Shown: positions 15,683 to 23,493 of the stretch, piece by piece
Layout of the letters: each line of letters opens with the position of its first letter
Numbering within the stretch: position 1 is the stretch's first letter
Assembly (NCBI GenBank): GCA_002309305.1
Contig: DBWR01000026.1
Location: 16,704 to 48,141, forward strand
DNA from: Treponema sp. UBA1233
GTDB taxonomy: Bacteria; Spirochaetota; Spirochaetia; Treponematales; Treponemataceae
Direction of reading: 5' to 3'
DNA length: 31,438 nucleotides
The notes under the pieces: model-generated
Told to the model about the DNA's origin: nothing
Database searches by the model: none
The model's input: only the letters and a program-made list of their open reading frames with translations
Position numbers and translations under genes: made by a program

Positions 15683-16896
15683 TGCTGCTTCTTCGGTTTT
15701 CTAATCAAATTGATGAAGACTGAGTTTATCGCCTTGTAAATCAAAGCCAGAATAATCGTCAGGGCAACAACACAAACTATATACAACACCATGTACTGCC
15801 AGCTTCTTACAGGGAAGACCTTGTACAGCATGCGGCAGGTCGTCAGGGCCATCAGGTTCATCATGTAGGTTTCAAGTGATATTTTACCAAAGAATCTTGT
15901 AACCGGATTGCTTGAATGGAACTTCATCATGATCATGAAGACGAATATCACAAAGAAAATGACATACGGCATCTGCAAAAGGAATGTGATGAATTTTTTA
16001 GCGATGTCAGGACCGTTTCCGCTCCACTCCGTCCAATAGCCGAACACCCCTTGTCCCACATATGAAAGGACGCAAGCACCTGCAGCAAGAGCCAGAGCCA
16101 AAGGAAGCTTGACCCAATACAGTTCCTTGAACCAAGCGGTAATCTTTTCTTCGTTAGTGGCAAAGAGAAGACCAAGCCAGAATGCGATTGCAGAATTGAC
16201 CCACCATTCGCCATGGAACCAGAACACCTTTTGATCCATCCACCATTTGGGAGCAGGACCACGGAGCCACCAGTTTTTACTTCCGGCCCACCATGCAAAG
16301 TGACCGTTAACGGCAAATATCGCACCCATGATGATGACGACGGCAAACATAATGATGAGTCTGGCTTTGTCGCTCTTAATCTTTTTGTAAACAAGATAGA
16401 AAATCAGATAGAGAAGGATGATGACCACAACGTACCAGCAGTAGGTGTTGACCATCGTAAGACCAAGAGTATTTGTTATCCACTGGATTGGAGCGAATCT
16501 TGTTCCTGTTGCAAAATAGAAAATCGTGTACAAGACTACGCTTACATAAAACGGAACCACCAGAACTGGCAGCCTGTGACGCAAAAATCCCTTGAAGTAA
16601 TCGGGCTTTGTCTTAAGGCTTTTGACAAGACCGTATCCGGAGCAGAAGAAGAATACCGCAACAAAGAGGAACCCGCTGTTTACGAAAATGCTCATTACAC
16701 GGGCTTGCTGGAAATTTTCTTCCTGGGAAATGTGGTGCATGATTACACCTATTGCGGCAAGACCACGCACAGCCTTTGTTACATCAAGATCCATAAAGTC
16801 ATCATGGAATTTCTTGAATCCCGCAAACTTTCCGCCCCAAAGAATGAGCAGAAGACAAACCGCATAAACTGAATACGTTATGATTTTGTAAGCCAT
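15679..16896 (-). CDS. Acyltransferase-3 family membrane protein
   Basis: A 405-residue polytopic protein with about ten membrane helices. Near the N-terminus is VRGLAAIGVIMHHIS: R44 and H55 give the R-x10-H pattern of Acyltransferase_3 (PF01757), with FFFCSGYGLVKS following. These proteins move acetyl or other acyl groups across or at the membrane onto surface sugars or lipids. The middle is unusually Trp-rich (FAWWAGSKNWW to HGEWWVNS). It is the first gene of the operon, has a good promoter (16932-16960) and an AGGAAGG ribosome site, and its stop overlaps the start of the sugar-binding sensor gene. Coupling of this enzyme to a sugar-sensing two-component system is unusual. Confidence 0.85.
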   Translation of the reverse strand: MAYKIITYSVYAVCLLLILWGGKFAGFKKFHDDFMDLDVTKAVRGLAAIGVIMHHISQEENFQQARVMSIFVNSGFLFVAVFFFCSGYGLVKSLKTKPDYFKGFLRHRLPVLVVPFYVSVVLYTIFYFATGTRFAPIQWITNTLGLTMVNTYCWYVVVIILLYLIFYLVYKKIKSDKARLIIMFAVVIIMGAIFAVNGHFAWWAGSKNWWLRGPAPKWWMDQKVFWFHGEWWVNSAIAFWLGLLFATNEEKITAWFKELYWVKLPLALALAAGACVLSYVGQGVFGYWTEWSGNGPDIAKKFITFLLQMPYVIFFVIFVFMIMMKFHSSNPVTRFFGKISLETYMMNLMALTTCRMLYKVFPVRSWQYMVLYIVCVVALTIILALIYKAINSVFINLIRKPKKQQ

Positions 16897-16931
16897 TTTA
16901 ACCTTCCTATGATTTTTCCTATAGTAGATTA

Positions 16932-16960
16932 AGTATAAACCAGAAAGAAGGAGATTTCAA
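16932..16960 (-). promoter_or_regulatory. Promoter for the AT3-sensor-kinase-regulator operon
   Basis: Minus strand TTGAAA (16955-16960), 17-nt spacer, TATACT (16932-16937). Both boxes and the spacing are near consensus. Transcription would start around 16925, with a leader of about 30 nt carrying AGGAAGG. Confidence 0.7.
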
Positions 16961-17015
16961 CTGAAATTTATGGATTGCGGCAGGCAAGAAAAAACCCCTG
17001 TTAACTAATCTCTTA

Positions 17016-17044
17016 TTGCATCATGACCTTTTTTAAGATATAAT
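17016..17044 (+). promoter_or_regulatory. Promoter for the 17075 secreted-protein gene
   Basis: TTGCAT (17016-17021), 17-nt spacer, perfect TATAAT (17039-17044). Transcription would start near 17051, leaving a 24-nt leader with GAGGAG. It diverges from the minus-strand promoter at 16932-16960. Confidence 0.65.
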
Positions 17045-17074
17045 AAGTTTAATTATACTAAAGAGGAGATTATG

Positions 17075-18346
17075 ATGATGAAAAAGTTAATTATGATTTT
17101 ATGTATTGCCTTTGTAAATGCTTTTATCGCAATGGCATCACCCGCCGCCATCAACTTTGACAATCTTCCAGATGATTCAAAATTAAGTCAGCTGTTGGTT
17201 GATTTTGGGAATGCCTACCCTGCCATAAAAAATCCGGATTTTCAGAATAAGGATAAAAAAACGTCACAGTTAAAGGCAGCAAAAAACCTGTACAACTATC
17301 TGAAAAAGAAGAAAAAGGCGAATTATGATGAAAAACTGTTCCAGCTTCTTGCCGCACGATGCCTGTATAATTTTGACCAGCTCAAGCCTTCAGAAGTGAC
17401 AAAGCTTTTTACAGACATTGATTCAGCATATCCGGAAAAAGCCGAGCACCACTGGATTTATGGCAATTACCTTACCACTGCATGTAAGACAATTGAGGGA
17501 AACAAGGAACTGGAAAAATACATGGAGATGAAGGACTATTACATTTCTGAAGCCTTTATCCAAGATTATGCCTACTGTCAGTTCTTGTGCAATACACCTT
17601 TTAATGCATATTACACACTTACCAACGGTGGCTCAATCCCGGAAGAAAATGTAAAAGACCAGAATCTCTTACGAAGTGTAAAAAACCAGATAAAGGAAAG
17701 TTCTTCTAAAGAAAAATATGATGCAAACACGGTATGGCATATTTCTGATTTGGAAGATGGATGGCATTATGTATACAGCACAATGCTTGGGATTTCTTTT
17801 CCATGCAAGCCAAAATGGAACCTTCAGTGGAATGAGTTTTCAGAAAACAGCCCCGCAATATGTCTTCTTGGGCCAAATGATTTTTCCATCGACGGACATT
17901 CAGTTGGCATCAGCGTTCTCCTTATGGCTTATCCTGAGTCAATTTATACAAGCAAGGAAAAAGACCGTTTGATGGCAAAACTTAAAATAACAAAAAGCGA
18001 AAAGCAGGAAATCTGTGGAAAAACATTTACAAAATACACAATTGAAGATCCTGCAAGCTATGCCGATATTCGCAATGGACAGATGGGCTATCTGTATGAA
18101 GCAACAATTAATCCCGGAAAACTGTCAACAGTAAAATGTGAACACCCCACAGACTTAGCATCTAAAGCAGGAAAAAGCAGTGAAAACAAATCCGAAGGAA
18201 ATCAGACATTCTATGCAATAAAGCCATCCCAAAACCGCATTCAGGAGCCAATGAGGATTTTCATTCTTGTTGATTCATGCAACGCACTCAAGGATGAAAC
18301 AGACCAACTTCTTGAAGAAATGTTCAGCAAAGCAGTTTTCGACTAG
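17075..18346 (+). CDS. Secreted protein of unknown function
   Basis: About 423 residues. Three ATG codons in a row (17072, 17075, 17078) follow GAGGAG (17063-17068); spacing favours the second or third. The N-terminus MKKLIMILCIAFVNAFIAMA is a classic signal peptide with cleavage near AMA-S, so the product is periplasmic or exported. The first half is helical and Lys-rich, with repeats of aromatic/Leu spacing that resemble TPR-like helices around 60-200. The second half looks beta-rich. I recognise no catalytic motif. It is monocistronic and converges on the papain-like gene with only 8 nt between, so antisense effects are possible. A link to the neighbouring peptidase operon is suggested only by position. 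Confidence 0.7.
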   Translation: MMKKLIMILCIAFVNAFIAMASPAAINFDNLPDDSKLSQLLVDFGNAYPAIKNPDFQNKDKKTSQLKAAKNLYNYLKKKKKANYDEKLFQLLAARCLYNFDQLKPSEVTKLFTDIDSAYPEKAEHHWIYGNYLTTACKTIEGNKELEKYMEMKDYYISEAFIQDYAYCQFLCNTPFNAYYTLTNGGSIPEENVKDQNLLRSVKNQIKESSSKEKYDANTVWHISDLEDGWHYVYSTMLGISFPCKPKWNLQWNEFSENSPAICLLGPNDFSIDGHSVGISVLLMAYPESIYTSKEKDRLMAKLKITKSEKQEICGKTFTKYTIEDPASYADIRNGQMGYLYEATINPGKLSTVKCEHPTDLASKAGKSSENKSEGNQTFYAIKPSQNRIQEPMRIFILVDSCNALKDETDQLLEEMFSKAVFD

Positions 18347-18354
18347 CCTATCGT

Positions 18355-19860
18355 TTATTCGTGGTCAAAAACTAAAAGCACTGGGAGGATGCCGGCATTT
18401 TCGTCGTCTTCCACCCAGCCTTCAAACTTAACGGAATTACGCGAAAAATCAATCCTGCTGTCATCCATAATTTCACACTCTACCAAATCCAATGCAAGCT
18501 GAACCCTGTCTTTAAGATTATGTTTTCCTGTCAGTCCGTTTTTTACCGCCATTTCGTATGAAGACATGATGCCGTCAAGATTCAATTCATCAAGCGAATA
18601 AAGGACAATAAGGTAATCTGTTCCTTCAACAGAATCAAACTCTATCCATTTGTTTTCGGCCGGAAGTGCTATCGTGTTGCTCGAATAATCCAGTAATGCA
18701 GAAGTGTTCCTGTCGGGGAAAAGCCCTGTTGCCTTGCCTGTTGTTTCATCTGAAGAAAAAACATAAACATAACATGGTTTGGTGTTTGTAAGCTCAAGCC
18801 TGAATCTGTCCGTAAAACTGAATGTATCCTTTGCATAATAAACGTCATCGTCCAACTCAACTTCAATGGTCCTGTCACGGTATGCCATGGGAATGGAAAA
18901 ACTGCCCTGATAAATTGTCGTAATTACCGGCTCGGGTTCTGGTTCAGGTTGTGGCTCCGGTTGGGGTTCTGGTTCTTGTCCGGACCAATATCGTTCAGCA
19001 GCAAAACGTACCGAACTCATTTCGTAAGCGCCTATTGCATAATTTGCAAAATCCTCGTATGCCACCCACTTGCAGCCGTTGTCACCCCATTCAGATCCCC
19101 AGCTATTCTGGAATAAAAATGAACCGCCGTAGTTATCATCATCATAAGCGACAACAACCATTGCATGAGCTTTTTCTCCATCGGTCTCAAACCTCTGCGG
19201 ATACCATCTGTCACCGCCATAACTGTAAAACGAACTGGGATAACCATAAAACGAAATCACAACAGGTTTTTTTTGTGAAAGGCTTTTACGCACGGCTTGA
19301 ATTTTCACATTTGGATCTTCTTCATAATACGAGAATAAAGTTGCATAGTCACCGATTTTATACAGGTATTCTCCGTCATAAAGATTCATATCAAAATCTT
19401 TGAATTCAATTTGCGTCTCTTCAAAAACCCTTTTTGGAACACCCTCGTATTTCAGGGAATAAAGGGCATCTTCGATATACATTCCCCTCTCTGCCATGGG
19501 GTTATCAGGATTACAATTACGGAATAAAAAATATGGAGAAAAAGCATTGTTTGCCGCCACCTGTCTTCCAACACGCCCCAGTCCTATTGAATCTGTTGCC
19601 GTCATTGCACAATATGTCGTTGACCAAGCCGTACAAGTTCCGTATTGTCCCTGATCACCAGTTACCGGAAGATATTCCCGCAAGTCCACAGCTGACGGAA
19701 GATCCTCATATTCCCTGGAAACAAGACGCGCCTTTCTAGGAATCTTTTCGTAGGCATCTGCATCTATTAAAAGACCAGTAGAGTGTTCAACTTTTTTGCC
19801 GCCACATGAAAAAAGAAACAGAGGAATCAGAGACAAAAACAAAAGTCGAAATCTTTTCAT
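18355..19860 (-). CDS. Papain-fold (C1A) cysteine peptidase lipoprotein with DUF4384-like C-terminus
   Basis: A 501-residue protein. The leader ends in LFLFSC (C19), a plausible lipobox. The peptidase core spans about 53-290: oxyanion Q70 and nucleophile C76 in GDQGQYGTCTAWS, H232 in KAHAMVVVAYDD and N252 in FQNSWGSEWG, so the triad is complete. No long propeptide is present. A PE/PQ-rich linker (297-311) leads to a C-terminal beta domain (about 340-430) whose LELTNTKPCYVYVFSSD, IALPAENK and LIVLYSLDELN resemble DUF4384, a module common in exported caspase and trypsin-like proteins. The ATG directly follows the caspase-gene stop (TAAATG), so the two are coupled. It probably acts at the cell surface or in the periplasm; the substrate is unknown. 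Confidence 0.85.
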   Translation of the reverse strand: MKRFRLLFLSLIPLFLFSCGGKKVEHSTGLLIDADAYEKIPRKARLVSREYEDLPSAVDLREYLPVTGDQGQYGTCTAWSTTYCAMTATDSIGLGRVGRQVAANNAFSPYFLFRNCNPDNPMAERGMYIEDALYSLKYEGVPKRVFEETQIEFKDFDMNLYDGEYLYKIGDYATLFSYYEEDPNVKIQAVRKSLSQKKPVVISFYGYPSSFYSYGGDRWYPQRFETDGEKAHAMVVVAYDDDNYGGSFLFQNSWGSEWGDNGCKWVAYEDFANYAIGAYEMSSVRFAAERYWSGQEPEPQPEPQPEPEPEPVITTIYQGSFSIPMAYRDRTIEVELDDDVYYAKDTFSFTDRFRLELTNTKPCYVYVFSSDETTGKATGLFPDRNTSALLDYSSNTIALPAENKWIEFDSVEGTDYLIVLYSLDELNLDGIMSSYEMAVKNGLTGKHNLKDRVQLALDLVECEIMDDSRIDFSRNSVKFEGWVEDDENAGILPVLLVFDHE

Positions 19861-21546
19861 TTATTCAAAACTCCTGTTCCTTACTCCCCGGAATCCCACA
19901 TTGTCGCCCGCATATTCTGGAACAAATTTCTGACTGGTATTGTTCAGGCAGTATTTCTCATCGGCATCCCATGCTCCACCCATGGTCACACGGTATTTTC
20001 CACGCACAACATCAGAGCACCATTCCCACACAAGACCAAACACATCGTAAAGTCCGCTTGAGCATGCCTTGTTCTGTCCCACCGCATGAAGTGTTCCTGT
20101 TGAGTTTTTTGCAGTCCATGCGATATCGTCCAACGACAATCCATTGCCCCAACTGGCATGTGCAATCTTTTTCCATTCCTTTTCCGTGGGTAAACGCCAG
20201 CCATTTTTTTCCGGATCTGCTTTTACATCATTTAAATCTGTCAAATCGTAAACTGGTTCAAGCCCTTCTTTTTCACTCAAACGGTTCAGGTATTTCAGGG
20301 CATCATACCATGACACATTGGTAACAGGTTCCGTCTCCCACGCGACATGCTGCTGTTCAGGAACCAAGTCATTGTAATGGCCCACAGTTACCGGGAACTT
20401 TGCCACAACAAGCTCGTCAATTTCAACACAGGGAATACCATTTCCATTTTGACTGCCCGCCATGGAATTTCGCATTGAATCTTCCTGTCTGCCTGCATTT
20501 TCTTCCTTAAGGTGATCAACTATATCTTCTGTCTTTATATGTGGATCAACATTAAATCCTAATGGAGAATCCTGCTCCTGCTTCTTTTCCTTAGTGAATG
20601 CGGCCTTCGTTTGAATTCTATTTTTGATTACAATCACCTTTTTGCGAATCTGGGCTACCAATTTTTTTCCTTTTTCCGTGAATGCAAAGAAGATGATTCC
20701 CACTGCAACCAGGGCAGCAACTATCATGCCTAAAATGAACGGCCAAATCACCGATCTTTTTTTCTCAATGATTCTTGGTTCAGGCAGAATCTTTTCTTCA
20801 TTTCCATCGACTCCATTCAGATAAACCGGATTTGAAATGTGCGGCTCACAATAGGGTGACTGACTGTTATTTGTCTTGTCCTGAACTTCCCTGCGAACGG
20901 ACTGCATTATGTCAACAAAACTTTTTTTGTCGGATAGATGATCCAAAAGCGACTGTGTAAACGGACTGTGTTTGTTTCCTGTTCCATCATCAGCGGTTTT
21001 TCCATTTTCACAGGCAAAGGCAATCAGATAATCAGAAACGCTTGTGGTGCTTACGGAAACAAGTCCCCTTCCTGATGTGCCCCTTGATTTTCCAAAGGGA
21101 TTGTTCCGGCATGCATCCAAAATCAATATCGTGGTTTTACAGCCTGTGTCCTGGGTTCGGGACATTATTTCATTTACATCAATCGCCTGCCTTCTTATCT
21201 GGTCATCATTGCTGATTGTATGATCAATAGGAAGAAGATAATTGACTCCCTGACTCTGAGCTCCATGCCCCGAAAAATAAAACAAGGCAACATCGGCGGT
21301 CTTGCTCTTTTTATAGAATTCCCCAAGAGCCTTGTCCATGTCATCAATGTTGCATTCAGTTTTCAGAATCGTTGTAAAATCCAATTCACGTAATTTTTGT
21401 GCGATTTCAGTAGCATCTTGAACAGGATTGTCCAGCGGTGAATTCTTATAGTTTCCGTTTCCAATTACAAGTGCCACCCTGTCTTGTGCCATTACATATA
21501 TGCATGTAAAAAATGATAGAACAAGTAAAGAAAATATTTTTTTCAT
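19861..21546 (-). CDS. Exported caspase-like peptidase fused to TM helix and FGE/SUMF1-type domain
   Basis: A 561-residue protein from the ATG at 21546, chosen because MKKIFSLLVLSFFTCIYVMA is a clean signal peptide and GGTGAT precedes it; the frame opens earlier, at 21594, but overlaps the upstream gene. Caspase (C14) domain about 22-245: VALVIGNGNY, H94 in FYFSGHGAQ and C146 in LILDACRNNPFG form the dyad. A membrane helix at 267-290 is followed by a strongly basic stretch (292-322), which suggests that the caspase lies outside and the C-terminus inside. The C-terminal domain (about 378-558) is FGE-sulfatase/lectin-like: FPVTVGHYN, VSWYDALKYLN, WRLPTEKEW, LYDVFGLVWEWC, GGAW and NVGFRG. Only one of the two FGE active-site cysteines seems present (KYC), so formylglycine synthesis is doubtful. 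Middle gene of a three-gene operon. Confidence 0.88.
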   Translation of the reverse strand: MKKIFSLLVLSFFTCIYVMAQDRVALVIGNGNYKNSPLDNPVQDATEIAQKLRELDFTTILKTECNIDDMDKALGEFYKKSKTADVALFYFSGHGAQSQGVNYLLPIDHTISNDDQIRRQAIDVNEIMSRTQDTGCKTTILILDACRNNPFGKSRGTSGRGLVSVSTTSVSDYLIAFACENGKTADDGTGNKHSPFTQSLLDHLSDKKSFVDIMQSVRREVQDKTNNSQSPYCEPHISNPVYLNGVDGNEEKILPEPRIIEKKRSVIWPFILGMIVAALVAVGIIFFAFTEKGKKLVAQIRKKVIVIKNRIQTKAAFTKEKKQEQDSPLGFNVDPHIKTEDIVDHLKEENAGRQEDSMRNSMAGSQNGNGIPCVEIDELVVAKFPVTVGHYNDLVPEQQHVAWETEPVTNVSWYDALKYLNRLSEKEGLEPVYDLTDLNDVKADPEKNGWRLPTEKEWKKIAHASWGNGLSLDDIAWTAKNSTGTLHAVGQNKACSSGLYDVFGLVWEWCSDVVRGKYRVTMGGAWDADEKYCLNNTSQKFVPEYAGDNVGFRGVRNRSFE

Positions 21547-21550
21547 ATCA

Positions 21551-22867
21551 TCACCACCAGTAATAATAAGGATCATAGTACGAAGTCTTTTCATACCACT
21601 TTCGGCTTTCTGCTGATTGAAGGTTCGGGTCTAATTTCTTAGCCAGATTGTACATATAGTCGTCATCTCCCTTGAGGCCACGTTCAATTGCTGTTTCATA
21701 ATATTCGGCAGCCTTATGTACATCACCCTTGTTCATATAGTACTCGCTCAACTTTTTTGCCGCCTGACGTTTTATTGCCGATTCATTTTGCCTCTGCTCA
21801 AATGCCATGCGACGGAATTTATCCGCAAGGGTTTTCTTGTTGTTTACCTTTTCTTCTACATCCGCCCTTTTTTCGTAATAGGTAATAAGTTTTTCTTCAT
21901 AAGTGTTTTCTGCCTTGTCTATCTCTTTAAGCAAGCCAACATCATTATTCTGCTTGTACAATTCCCACTTTGCAGAAATAAGGTTTGCATCTGCCGCCTT
22001 TTTAATGTAGGAAGTACCCAATTCAGTATACCCCTGTTCAAGTGCCGCCTTGCCGAATGCATAAAGGGCTGCGGTATCAGTTATTTCATAGTTATATTCG
22101 TTGACAGTATAGGTTTTCTCGTTTTTTTCGTAGGTTGTCTTTAACCACTGCGAATGAACATATCCGTGCAGACCATGATATTCAACTTCTGTCCAGACAC
22201 CATTGTCAGAAAGTCGTGCTAGAACCTCATCCTCATTTATGCGCATGATTTCGGGTGCATCTTCTTCCCCTGCCACACGCAGAATTAGGCGGTCTCCGTC
22301 TCCAGTGTAAACTCGCACGTAATCGATTTTATCTTTCTGAACGACATTTGGATTTATCTTGACCGGGTTATGCTTTATTTTGTATGAAACAACTCCACAG
22401 ATTATTGCAAACAAACCAAGACAGGCTACCTCCGTCCACAGCAAAACCTTTTGTTTTAATGGACTAGGTCGGTTCAATGCCTTTTCTATTTTTTTGGGAA
22501 TGTTCTGCCCTTCATTTTCCTTTACGGAAACATAAACAGCTTTTTCCGTAACACTGCTTTTTCCACCTCCAAGATACACTACCAGCGGAAGTGGACCGCC
22601 ATGCCTTTCATCTAGAAAATCATAAAGCCCGATCTTTCCCGAAGATGCAAAATACGAAGTCCCACTCTTAAAGGCAAAATCATCCAGATTGTAAAAAGAA
22701 AGTTGAATGTCGTCCCTGTTCATCAAAGAACAAAACGCAATCCGCACGGGTATGTTTTTCGTAAAAGAATAGTCGCGGAGGGTATAAACACTGCGCCTCA
22801 GAGCAGATTCCACTGATTTCTGATCCAGTTCCCCAACAGCAACAAAAACTATATCTTGACTTGTCAT
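21551..22867 (-). CDS. Membrane protein with vWA-like N-terminus, SH3 domain and Sel1-like repeats
   Basis: A 438-residue protein with no signal peptide. Residues 1-120 resemble a TerY-type vWA fold (IVFVAVGELDQKS, long helix, IPVRIAFCSLMN, SGTSYFASS, LPLVVYLGGG), but the metal-binding DxSxS motif is missing. One helix (141-162) has Lys/Arg before it, so the N-terminus should be cytoplasmic. Outside, an SH3-like beta domain (182-245: VWTEVEYHGLHGYVHSQWL) is followed by helical Sel1/TPR-like repeats (265-430). The chain ends with YYDPYYYWW, an odd aromatic tail. It is first in the operon; the caspase gene begins 4 nt after its stop. It likely serves as a scaffold or sensor for the caspase and papain products. 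No Shine-Dalgarno sequence is seen before the ATG. Confidence 0.65.
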   Translation of the reverse strand: MTSQDIVFVAVGELDQKSVESALRRSVYTLRDYSFTKNIPVRIAFCSLMNRDDIQLSFYNLDDFAFKSGTSYFASSGKIGLYDFLDERHGGPLPLVVYLGGGKSSVTEKAVYVSVKENEGQNIPKKIEKALNRPSPLKQKVLLWTEVACLGLFAIICGVVSYKIKHNPVKINPNVVQKDKIDYVRVYTGDGDRLILRVAGEEDAPEIMRINEDEVLARLSDNGVWTEVEYHGLHGYVHSQWLKTTYEKNEKTYTVNEYNYEITDTAALYAFGKAALEQGYTELGTSYIKKAADANLISAKWELYKQNNDVGLLKEIDKAENTYEEKLITYYEKRADVEEKVNNKKTLADKFRRMAFEQRQNESAIKRQAAKKLSEYYMNKGDVHKAAEYYETAIERGLKGDDDYMYNLAKKLDPNLQSAESRKWYEKTSYYDPYYYWW

Positions 22868-22881
22868 ATAGGGATTATTCT

Positions 22882-22887
22882 ATTATA
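22882..22887 (-). promoter_or_regulatory. -10 box for the vWA-caspase-papain operon
   Basis: A perfect TATAAT on the minus strand, about 14 nt before the ATG at 22867; transcription would start near 22875. The -35 is poor. The remaining leader is about 8 nt and has no ribosome site, so near-leaderless initiation is likely. Confidence 0.45.
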
Positions 22888-22931
22888 GGTTAAGGAAAAA
22901 AGCAAGTTTCGGAATTACTGTTGCCTCCTCC

Positions 22932-23186
22932 TCATGACAGCCTTTGGGCGTTGAAGAATTCAAGTGGGTCACGGTTCAGGGCTTCTGCTATGGCACAGAT
23001 TCCCTGGAAGGAAAGGTGTTCGCCTGCTTTAAGGCGGTTAATGGTTGCAATGGACAGGTTCGTTTTAAAGCAAAGCTGCTCTGCGGTGAAACCTGACAAT
23101 GCAATAAAATATTTCATATTTGCCGAAACAACATCCTGGATTCTGAATTCCAGAAATTCTGAATAAGTTACATTTCTCGCTTTCAT
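22932..23186 (-). CDS. XRE-family helix-turn-helix regulator
   Basis: An 84-residue protein. I start at 23186 because GGAG lies 5 nt before that ATG; the same frame extends to 23468, but that part covers a different broken gene. Residues 24-80 form an HTH: MKYFIALSGFTAEQLCFKTN, then LSIATINRLKAGEHLSFQGI and CAIAEALNRDPLEFF, the usual five-helix XRE layout. Before it are about 20 residues that could dimerise. It lies 64 nt upstream of the vWA-caspase-papain operon in the same direction and could control that operon or its own islet with DUF3800. A purine-rich AGGAGGAGG follows its stop, with only a six-codon frame after it. Confidence 0.8.
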   Translation of the reverse strand: MKARNVTYSEFLEFRIQDVVSANMKYFIALSGFTAEQLCFKTNLSIATINRLKAGEHLSFQGICAIAEALNRDPLEFFNAQRLS

Positions 23187-23259
23187 AGTATCTCCATTTA
23201 GCCAGTACAATGCCCCGGCAAGTTGGAATAAATCCGGCTTCAATCTGCAAGCTAAAGAG

Positions 23260-23468
23260 CTAGTTACCATTAATGCTTGATTCAACAAGTTCTTTCTTTT
23301 TCTTTGAAAGAGCTTCCAACTGATTCTTGAGCTTTTCCTGCTCAGATTCAATTTCAGCTGTATGTTATTGTCGCGCTCTACACGACAATCTCTTAGATCA
23401 TCTCTTGACTTTTGTAATAAACCGACTATAATAACAGTAGATCCTAATAAGGTGAAAGTGGGCTTCAT
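23260..23468 (-). pseudogene. Frameshifted small membrane/coiled-coil protein
   Basis: From ATG 23468 the frame encodes MKPTFTLLGSTVIIVGLL, a possible short membrane anchor, then a charged region to DNNIQ. The frame then turns into basic non-coil text, while the -1 frame takes over with a convincing coiled coil: AEIESEQEKLKNQLEALSKK, then KKELVESSINGN and a TAG at 23260-23262. The switch lies near 23361, where CAGCTGAA would be repaired by one extra base. No slippery heptamer is present, so mutation or sequencing error is more likely than programmed frameshifting. No good ribosome site is visible before the ATG. Intact product would be about 70 residues. Confidence 0.5.
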
Positions 23469-23493
23469 GCCATGCGTTCGGAAGAACCTAGCC

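Noticed and set aside
21547..21594. Earlier start for the caspase-FGE gene
   Set aside because: It would overlap the upstream gene and bury the signal peptide that begins at 21546.
22915..22935. Six-codon frame MRRRQQ after AGGAGGAGG-type purines at the end of the XRE gene
   Set aside because: Too short, with the purine run inside the frame; probably chance or a relic ribosome site.
23187..23468. Extension of the XRE regulator to 178 residues
   Set aside because: GGAG precedes the ATG at 23186, and the extra region better fits a separate frameshifted coiled-coil gene in part on another frame.
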